DNA from: Rikenellaceae bacterium
Lineage (GTDB): Bacteria > Bacteroidota > Bacteroidia > Bacteroidales > UBA932
Length of the DNA: 5,140 bases
Assembly (NCBI GenBank): GCA_900769385.1
Contig: CAAGGO010000278.1
Coordinates: 1-5,140, forward strand
Direction of reading: 5' to 3'
Part shown: one piece after another, positions 1-5,140 of the stretch
Layout of the letters: each line of letters starts with the position of its first letter
How positions within the stretch are numbered: position 1 is the stretch's first letter
Program-made: the position numbers and the translations under genes
The notes under the pieces: generated by a model
Databases searched by the model: none
Told to the model about the DNA's origin: nothing
The model's input: only the letters and a program-made list of their open reading frames with translations

Positions 1-1260
1 CCGCAGGAGAACGCACAACAGGCAGAGTTCATTACAGTTAAGGAAAGCAGAAAGGCAGTGGCCCATATTGCCGCAAACTTTTATGACAACCCTTCACGTA
101 AACTTAAAATTGTGGCTGTTACCGGCACAAACGGAAAAACCTCCATTGCAACAATGCTGTACAATCTATTTACAGATCTTGGTTACAGCTGCGGTCTCCT
201 TTCTACAATTGCAAACTACGTAGGGGAAAAGAGATATGAGGCGGTAAATACCACTCCTGGCCCAATGGAGCTTAACGCACTGTTGGCCCAGATGAGTGAT
301 GAGGGATGCGAATACTGCTTTATGGAGGCCAGCTCACACGCAATCCACCAGCAGAGGACAGAGGGGATAGAGTTTGCCGGAGCAATCTTCACAAACCTTA
401 CCCACGACCACCTTGATTACCACAAGACATTTGCAAACTACCTTGCCTGCAAAAAACAGCTTTTTGACACATTGCCGGCAACAGCATTTGCACTTACCAA
501 TATAGATGACCGCAACGGAGAGGTGATGCTCCAGAACACAAAAGCACAGAAACACACATACTCGTGCCGCAACTGGGCAGACTTCAAGGTTAAGATACTT
601 GAAAAGACCATTGAGGGGATGCTCCTCAACATAAACGGCAAAGAGGTATGGTGCAGGTTCATTGGAATGCACAACGCCGCAAACCTTACAGCAGTCTACG
701 GTGCGGCAATGCTCCTTGGAGGAAAGGAGGATGAAGTAATCACGGCAATGAGCAGACTTACCTCGGTTGCAGGAAGACTTGAATATTTCAAGGGAGAGGA
801 TGAGATAATTGCAGCAGTAGACTACGCGCACACACCGGATGCCCTTGAGAACGTACTCAAGACCCTGAAGGAACTTGAACCTTGCGGAGACCTTATATGC
901 GTATTCGGCTGCGGAGGCAACAGGGACAGGACCAAACGTCCGGAAATGGGTGACATTGCAACAAAATACAGTTCAAGGGTGGTTGTAACTTCAGACAACC
1001 CAAGGTTTGAAGACCCAAATGAGATCATTGCAGACATCAAGGGTGGAATGGATATAAAGGGAAAAGCAAAATCACTGTTTATTCCCGATAGAAGTGAAGC
1101 TATCCGTACAGCAATCCTTACCGCAAAACCAGGCTCAATCATACTTGTAGCCGGAAAAGGACATGAGGATTACCAGATAATAAACGGTGTAAAACACCAC
1201 TTGGACGACAAAGAGATAATCAAAGAGGCATTTGCAATGCAAAAAACCGCCAAAAGTTAG
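1..1260 (+). CDS. murE: UDP-MurNAc-tripeptide synthetase MurE, 5'-truncated by window edge
   Basis: Cytoplasmic ATP-dependent Mur ligase that adds the third stem-peptide residue to UDP-MurNAc-L-Ala-D-Glu. The frame is open from base 1, so 419 residues are visible. E. coli MurE has about 495, so roughly 60-80 N-terminal residues (part of the UDP-binding domain) lie upstream. In visible numbering: P-loop TGTNGKT at 41-47, NTTPGP at 83-88, EASSHA at 109-114, [10 protein letters not shown] at 132-141, probable carbamylated lysine K151, GMHN at 222-225, start of the C-terminal domain around GRLE at 258-261, DYAHTPDAL at 274-282, [12 protein letters not shown] at 303-314, and AGKGHEDYQ at 384-392. 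The DNPR motif at 332-335 is the signature of meso-diaminopimelate-adding enzymes (EC 6.3.2.13), as opposed to the lysine-adding type. All catalytic motifs are intact. The GTG at base 58 lies inside the conserved domain and is not the start. mraY follows after 11 bases. Confidence 0.96.
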   Translation, partial: PQENAQQAEFITVKESRKAVAHIAANFYDNPSRKLKIVAVTGTNGKTSIATMLYNLFTDLGYSCGLLSTIANYVGEKRYEAVNTTPGPMELNALLAQMSDEGCEYCFMEASSHAIHQQRTEGIEFAGAIFTNLTHDHLDYHKTFANYLACKKQLFDTLPATAFALTNIDDRNGEVMLQNTKAQKHTYSCRNWADFKVKILEKTIEGMLLNINGKEVWCRFIGMHNAANLTAVYGAAMLLGGKEDEVITAMSRLTSVAGRLEYFKGEDEIIAAVDYAHTPDALENVLKTLKELEPCGDLICVFGCGGNRDRTKRPEMGDIATKYSSRVVVTSDNPRFEDPNEIIADIKGGMDIKGKAKSLFIPDRSEAIRTAILTAKPGSIILVAGKGHEDYQIINGVKHHLDDKEIIKEAFAMQKTAKS

Positions 1261-1263
1261 GAG
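1259..1263 (+). promoter_or_regulatory. Shine-Dalgarno sequence of mraY
   Basis: AGGAG lies 8 bases before the mraY ATG and overlaps the last two bases of the murE stop codon TAG. The spacing is good for ribosome binding. The overlap suggests that ribosomes finishing murE could pass to mraY. It is the only well-spaced Shine-Dalgarno sequence before the three visible starts. Coupling is inference. Confidence 0.6.
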
Positions 1264-1271
1264 AAAGTAGA

Positions 1272-2462
1272 ATGTTATATCATCTGTTTGAATACTTGAA
1301 CAACGCTGGAATAGATTTTCCTGGCAGTGGACTGATGCAATACATCTCATTCAGGGCACTTATGTCCTTGATGACAGCATTGCTTGTAGCGTTGTACCTT
1401 GGACCAAAAATCATCAGAAAGCTCCAGATGAAACAGATTGGAGAGGACATCAGAGACCTTGGCCTTGAGGGACAGATGCAGAAAAAGGGTACCCCAACAA
1501 TGGGAGGAATAATAATCATCCTTTCAATCCTTATCCCTGCCGTATTGTTCGGGAACCTTACAAACATCTACGTTCAGCTCCTTATTGTATCTGCAATATG
1601 GCTTGGACTTATTGGATTCCTTGATGACTCAATTAAAGTATTCAAGAAAAACAAGGACGGCCTTAGCGGAAAATACAAGATTATAGGCCAGGTTACCCTT
1701 GGTCTTGTTGTAGGACTTGCACTTTGCCTGAACCACCAGATTGATTTGGGGAGCACCGTAACCACAATCCCGTTCATAAAAGGGAACCAGTTTGACTACG
1801 CCTGGCTCAACCCGTTTGGAGGGGCATTCGGTGAAATGTTTACAAGGGTAATATATGTTGCAGTGGTTATATTTGTAATTACCGCAGTATCAAACGGTTC
1901 AAACCTTACAGACGGAATGGACGGCCTTGCAACAGGTGTATCGGCATTCATTGGAATTACAATTGCAATATTGGCATATCTGTCGGGAAACACAATTTAT
2001 GCATCATACCTTGACATAATGTACATCCCGCACAGTGGTGAGGTGGTTATATTCATGTCGGCATTCATTGGTGCCCTTGTGGGATTCCTGTGGTACAATA
2101 CATACCCAGCCCAGGTATTTATGGGAGATACGGGAAGTCTTGCATTGGGTGGAATCATTGCTGTTGCAGCAATAATACTCAAGAAAGAGCTCCTTATTCC
2201 GGTAATGTGCGGAATCTTCTTTGTGGAGAGCCTTTCTGTAATTATGCAGAGATATTATTTCAAATATACCAAGAAGAAATATGGTGAAGGAAGAAGAATT
2301 TTCAAGATGAGCCCGCTTCACCACCATTTCCAGAAAGAGGGTATTCCTGCAATCATACAAACTCCCCAAAAAGCCATACCGGAGGCAAAGATTGTAGTAA
2401 GATTTTGGATTATAACCATTTTGCTTTGCGCAATAACAATAATAACATTAAAGATAAGATAA
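1272..2462 (+). CDS. mraY: Phospho-N-acetylmuramoyl-pentapeptide-transferase MraY
   Basis: Integral membrane enzyme (EC 2.7.8.13) that transfers phospho-MurNAc-pentapeptide from its UDP carrier to undecaprenyl phosphate, forming lipid I on the cytoplasmic face. The 396 residues show about ten hydrophobic segments, roughly at 25-45, 78-95, 100-117, 137-152, 192-207, 222-237, 257-275, 290-304, 306-325 and 376-394. Family motifs are all present: KKGTPTMGG at 71-79, FLDD at 116-119 (D118, D119), [10 protein letters not shown] at 211-220, FMGDTGS at 283-289 (D286), and the histidine cluster PLHHHF at 348-353. The N-terminus aligns with E. coli MraY from its first residues, and AGGAG precedes the ATG, so the start is secure. 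The protein is about 36 residues longer than E. coli MraY (360). The extra length lies mainly in the loop around 155-190 and in a linker around 355-372. murD begins 6 bases after the stop. Confidence 0.98.
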   Translation: MLYHLFEYLNNAGIDFPGSGLMQYISFRALMSLMTALLVALYLGPKIIRKLQMKQIGEDIRDLGLEGQMQKKGTPTMGGIIIILSILIPAVLFGNLTNIYVQLLIVSAIWLGLIGFLDDSIKVFKKNKDGLSGKYKIIGQVTLGLVVGLALCLNHQIDLGSTVTTIPFIKGNQFDYAWLNPFGGAFGEMFTRVIYVAVVIFVITAVSNGSNLTDGMDGLATGVSAFIGITIAILAYLSGNTIYASYLDIMYIPHSGEVVIFMSAFIGALVGFLWYNTYPAQVFMGDTGSLALGGIIAVAAIILKKELLIPVMCGIFFVESLSVIMQRYYFKYTKKKYGEGRRIFKMSPLHHHFQKEGIPAIIQTPQKAIPEAKIVVRFWIITILLCAITIITLKIR

Positions 2463-2468
2463 TCAGTT

Positions 2469-3806
2469 ATGCAACGGGTTGTTGTACTTGGAGGCGGAGA
2501 GAGCGGCGTAGGTTCAGCCGTTCTTGCCAAGGTTAAGGGATTTGATGTATTCCTGAGCGACAGCGGAAAGATTAAGGATGATGCTAAAGCCACTCTTGCC
2601 AAATGGGATATCCAGTGGGAAGAGGGTGGACACACTATGGAGAAAATCCTTAATGCAGATGAGGTTGTAAAAAGTCCGGGAATCCCTGAGACAGTTCCTC
2701 TGATCCTTGCCATAAAGGAGAAAGGGATACACATCATCTCAGAAATTGAGTTTGCAGGAAGATATGATTCTGCAAAGAAGATCTGCATAACAGGAAGCAA
2801 CGGTAAAACCACCACTACTTCCCTTATCTACTATATGCTCAAAAATGCAGGGCTGAACGTGGGACTTGCCGGCAATATTGGACAAAGCTACGCTTTTCAG
2901 GTGGCTACTTGCAATTATGACTACTATGTATTGGAGCTGAGCAGCTTCCAGTTGGACGGAATGTATGACTTCAAAGCAGACATTGCAATCATCATGAACA
3001 TAACCCCAGACCACCTGGACCGCTACGAGTTCAAGATGCAGAACTACGTGAACTCAAAGTTCCGCATAACCAGAAACATGAAGGAGGAAGACTGCTTCAT
3101 CTTCTGTGAGGATGACCCTGTAACCATAGGACACCTTGAAAAGATTGTAACCAGAGCCAAAATGCTCCCTTTCACCCAGAAGAACCTTAATGAGAAAGAG
3201 GGTGCATACCTTAAAGATGACGGTATCTGCGTAAATATGAACGGAGATATTGACTTCTACTACCTAAAGGAACTTGCACTGCAGGGCAAACATAACGTAT
3301 ACAACTCAATGGCAGCCGCTATTGCAGCCAAAGCCATAAAAATAGACAATAAGGTAATCAGGGAGAGCCTTATGACATTCAGCGGTGTGGAGCACAGGAT
3401 GGAGAAAGTGCTTAAAATAAAGAACGTGCTTTACATCAATGACTCAAAAGCCACCAACGTGGACTCTGCGTGGTATGCACTTGACAGTATGACCACCCCT
3501 GTTGTGTGGATTGCCGGCGGAAAAGACAAAGGCAATGACTACGAGCCTCTGTTCCAATTGGTAAAAGACAAAGTTAGAGTCCTTATCTGTATGGGTTTGG
3601 ACAATGAGAAACTGCACAGGGATTTTGCAGACAAAGTTGACATCATCCTTGATGTACAGTCTGCACAGGATGCAGTTCAGAAAGCATACGAACTGGCACT
3701 GCCAGGTGAGACAGTACTTCTTTCACCTTGCTGCGCAAGCTTTGACCTTTTCAAGAGCTATGAAGACAGGGGAGCACAGTTCAAGGCAGCAGTAAGAAGC
3801 CTGTAA
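2469..3806 (+). CDS. murD: UDP-MurNAc-L-alanine:D-glutamate ligase MurD
   Basis: Cytoplasmic Mur ligase (EC 6.3.2.9) that adds D-glutamate to UDP-MurNAc-L-Ala using ATP. At 445 residues it is near the family norm (E. coli 438) and looks complete. The N-terminal Rossmann-like UDP-binding domain opens with GGGESGVG at 8-15 and carries KSPGIP at 68-73. The central ATPase domain has the P-loop TGSNGKTTT at 108-116, GNIG at 135-138, ELSSFQLD at 156-163, NITPDHLDR at 177-185, and K197 in the position of the carbamylated lysine. GKHN at 273-276 and EHR at 308-310 lead into the C-terminal domain, which has NDSKATN at 324-330, AGGKDKG at 349-355 and the D-Glu-binding SPCCASFD at 419-426. The usual alanine between SP and CASFD appears as cysteine (C421), probably neutral. 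The Rossmann motif starts right after the ATG, so the start is firm even though no clear Shine-Dalgarno sequence precedes it. Confidence 0.98.
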   Translation: MQRVVVLGGGESGVGSAVLAKVKGFDVFLSDSGKIKDDAKATLAKWDIQWEEGGHTMEKILNADEVVKSPGIPETVPLILAIKEKGIHIISEIEFAGRYDSAKKICITGSNGKTTTTSLIYYMLKNAGLNVGLAGNIGQSYAFQVATCNYDYYVLELSSFQLDGMYDFKADIAIIMNITPDHLDRYEFKMQNYVNSKFRITRNMKEEDCFIFCEDDPVTIGHLEKIVTRAKMLPFTQKNLNEKEGAYLKDDGICVNMNGDIDFYYLKELALQGKHNVYNSMAAAIAAKAIKIDNKVIRESLMTFSGVEHRMEKVLKIKNVLYINDSKATNVDSAWYALDSMTTPVVWIAGGKDKGNDYEPLFQLVKDKVRVLICMGLDNEKLHRDFADKVDIILDVQSAQDAVQKAYELALPGETVLLSPCCASFDLFKSYEDRGAQFKAAVRSL

Positions 3807-3840
3807 GACTTAGAGCATATAAAATACAAAAACAGAAGAG
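3807..3840 (+). other. Short murD-ftsW intergenic spacer
   Basis: This 34-base, A-rich gap is the longest non-coding stretch in the window. I see no inverted repeat or T-run that would make a terminator, and no TAnnTTTG box of the Bacteroidota promoter type. It ends in AGAAGAG directly against the ftsW ATG, which is purine-rich but too close for a normal Shine-Dalgarno pairing. An A-rich leader is common before genes in Bacteroidota. ftsW is most likely read on the same transcript as murD. Confidence 0.6.
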
Positions 3841-5140
3841 ATGGATAAAAAAGGATCAATACTGAGCAGACTCAGCGGAGACAAGGTGATTTGGATAGTG
3901 GTATTCCTGCTTTCCCTTATCTCCATTGCCCTAATCTACTCTTCAAGCAGTTCATTGGCATACAAGGAGAAGACCACCAACTTCTCGTTTCTGGTAAAAC
4001 AGATACAGTTTGTGGCAATGGGACTTGTAGCACTCTACATCTGCTACAGGGTACCTTTGGGATGGTACAGGTTCCTGGCCTACCCCGCCTTGGGAGTAAG
4101 TATAATACTCCTGGCCCTCACCCCAATCATTGGAGAGGAAATCAACGGAGCCCGCAGATGGATCAACCTGGGATTCACCACTTTCCAGCCCACAGAGATG
4201 GCCAAGATTGCCATAGTGCTCTACCTTGCCCGGGCCCTGGAGGTCTCCAAACTGGAAACATTCAAGGAATTCCTCATAAAAATCATCATCCCGATAGGTG
4301 TTACCTGCATCCTTATCCTCATAGGAAGTGTATCGGCAGCACTGTTTGTGGGAATGATCAGCCTCCTTATGCTTATAATAGCAGGTGTAAAATGGAACTA
4401 CATTTTTAAGGCAGGATGCATTGCAGCAGCAGCCCTTGTAGTTATCATATTGCTGCACGTGGCAGGACTGCAGCTGTTCTCCCGTTTGGATACAGCACTC
4501 AGCCGCCTTATAAGGTTCGGCTCAAAAACTGAAATAACTGAGGAGCTCACTCCTGAGGAAAAGCAGAAAGAGGCAGACAAAACCTACCAGGCAGATATGG
4601 CCAAAGTGGCAATATCTTCTGTTGGTATATTGGGAAAAGGACCCGGTAAAAGTACCCAGCGCTACTTCCTTCCCCACCCTTACTCAGATTATATCTATAC
4701 CATAATAATAGAGGAATACGGGCTTGCAGGTGGAACATTTGTACTTATGCTCTACCTGTGGTTCCTGTTCCGGTGCGTAATACTTGCCAAAAACTGCACA
4801 AAGGTATTCAGCGCACTTACGGTAGCAGGTCTTGGACTGCTCATTACGGTACAGGCCACCCTGCACATTCTGGTAAATGTGGGATACCTTCCGGTTACCG
4901 GACACACCCTGCCGCTGCTCAGCCTTGGCGGTACATCACTGGTAATTTTGAGCTGTGCATTTGGCATAATACTCTCGGTGAGCAGGACAATAGACATCTC
5001 ATCGCAGAAAAAGAAACTTTCAGTTGCAGGAACAGCTGCCCAGATAGAGGAAAATGCTTCGCAAAGCAATGAACCATCGGGAAGAGAATCTGCAAAAAAA
5101 GTTGAAGAAGAACAGGAACACGAAATAATGGGCCCCAACG
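3841..5140 (+). CDS. ftsW: Septal peptidoglycan glycosyltransferase FtsW (SEDS family), 3' end beyond window
   Basis: Polytopic membrane protein that polymerises lipid II into glycan strands at the division site, working with a class B penicillin-binding protein (FtsI). The frame is open from the ATG to the window edge, 433 codons with no stop. About ten membrane segments are visible, roughly at 15-34, 54-70, 77-95, 118-132, 145-163, 164-182, 187-208, 294-315, 323-347 and 357-381. SEDS motifs are GARRWI at 103-108, FQPTEMAK at 115-122, GKGPGKSTQRYFLP at 265-278, then SDYIYTIIIEEYG at 282-294 with D283 as the predicted catalytic aspartate, and LPVTGHTLPLLSLGGTSL at 350-367. The dcw position after murD marks it as FtsW rather than the elongation paralogue RodA. 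Residues from about 384 form a charged, Glu/Lys/Ser-rich cytoplasmic tail, so little is probably missing. Oddities are loss of the Pro-Asp/Glu motif near 161-163 and an acidic insertion at about 228-248. Confidence 0.96.
   Translation, partial: MDKKGSILSRLSGDKVIWIVVFLLSLISIALIYSSSSSLAYKEKTTNFSFLVKQIQFVAMGLVALYICYRVPLGWYRFLAYPALGVSIILLALTPIIGEEINGARRWINLGFTTFQPTEMAKIAIVLYLARALEVSKLETFKEFLIKIIIPIGVTCILILIGSVSAALFVGMISLLMLIIAGVKWNYIFKAGCIAAAALVVIILLHVAGLQLFSRLDTALSRLIRFGSKTEITEELTPEEKQKEADKTYQADMAKVAISSVGILGKGPGKSTQRYFLPHPYSDYIYTIIIEEYGLAGGTFVLMLYLWFLFRCVILAKNCTKVFSALTVAGLGLLITVQATLHILVNVGYLPVTGHTLPLLSLGGTSLVILSCAFGIILSVSRTIDISSQKKKLSVAGTAAQIEENASQSNEPSGRESAKKVEEEQEHEIMGPN

Noticed and set aside
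334..831. Reverse-strand open frame of 165 codons inside murE
   Set aside because: It lies wholly opposite conserved murE coding sequence, its translation is Cys/Val-rich with no recognisable domain, and no start context was seen.
58..1260. murE starting at the GTG at base 58
   Set aside because: The same frame is open back to base 1 and encodes family-like sequence before it. A start here would leave the protein about 90 residues short of the family norm, lacking most of the UDP-binding domain.
2318..2815. Reverse-strand open frame of 165 codons across the mraY-murD junction
   Set aside because: It is antisense to conserved motifs of both genes, and its translation resembles no family I know.
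3807..3840. Possible internal promoter or terminator between murD and ftsW
   Set aside because: It holds no hairpin with a T-run and no Bacteroidota-type -33/-7 boxes. The gap is too short to argue for either.
3891..4409. Forward open frame of 172 codons inside ftsW
   Set aside because: It is in a different frame from the clear SEDS-family coding frame starting at 3841. Its translation is Pro/His/Gly-rich with no domain, as expected of an out-of-frame shadow.
3952..4458. Reverse-strand open frame of 168 codons inside ftsW
   Set aside because: It is antisense to conserved membrane segments of ftsW, with Cys/Tyr-rich translation and no domain.
4752..5138. Reverse-strand open frame of 128 codons opposite the ftsW 3' part
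   Set aside because: It is opposite the conserved LPVTGHTLPLLSLGG region and the tail of ftsW, with Ser-rich low-information translation.

Overview
The window is a compact, single-strand piece of a division and cell wall (dcw) cluster. In order it carries the 3' part of murE, then complete mraY and murD, then ftsW, which runs off the right edge. All four genes read on the + strand. The gaps are only 11, 6 and 34 bases, so the genes are most simply read as one operon. No RNA gene, mobile element, CRISPR array, sizeable repeat or long non-coding stretch was seen. Nearly every base is coding.

The organism looks like a member of Bacteroidota. The order murE-mraY-murD-ftsW without murF between murE and mraY is the usual one in that phylum, whereas Escherichia coli has murE-murF-mraY-murD-ftsW. 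The MraY is longer than the proteobacterial form, and the FtsW wording around its catalytic aspartate resembles Bacteroidota relatives. Two of the three visible starts lack a well-spaced Shine-Dalgarno sequence. The class-level assignment is inference from remembered family features; no search was run.

The products form consecutive steps of peptidoglycan synthesis. MurD adds D-glutamate to UDP-MurNAc-L-Ala. MurE then adds the third residue, predicted to be meso-diaminopimelate from its DNPR motif. MraY transfers the finished phospho-MurNAc-pentapeptide to undecaprenyl phosphate to give lipid I. FtsW, a SEDS-family glycosyltransferase, polymerises lipid II at the division septum. MurF (pentapeptide completion) and MurG (lipid II formation) are needed but not present. 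murG would be expected just to the right, and murF elsewhere in the genome.

No undescribed system was found. The points worth a second look are fine-scale: an FtsW in which a usually conserved Pro-Asp/Glu motif appears replaced, an acidic insertion in its large extracellular loop, and extra segments in MraY.
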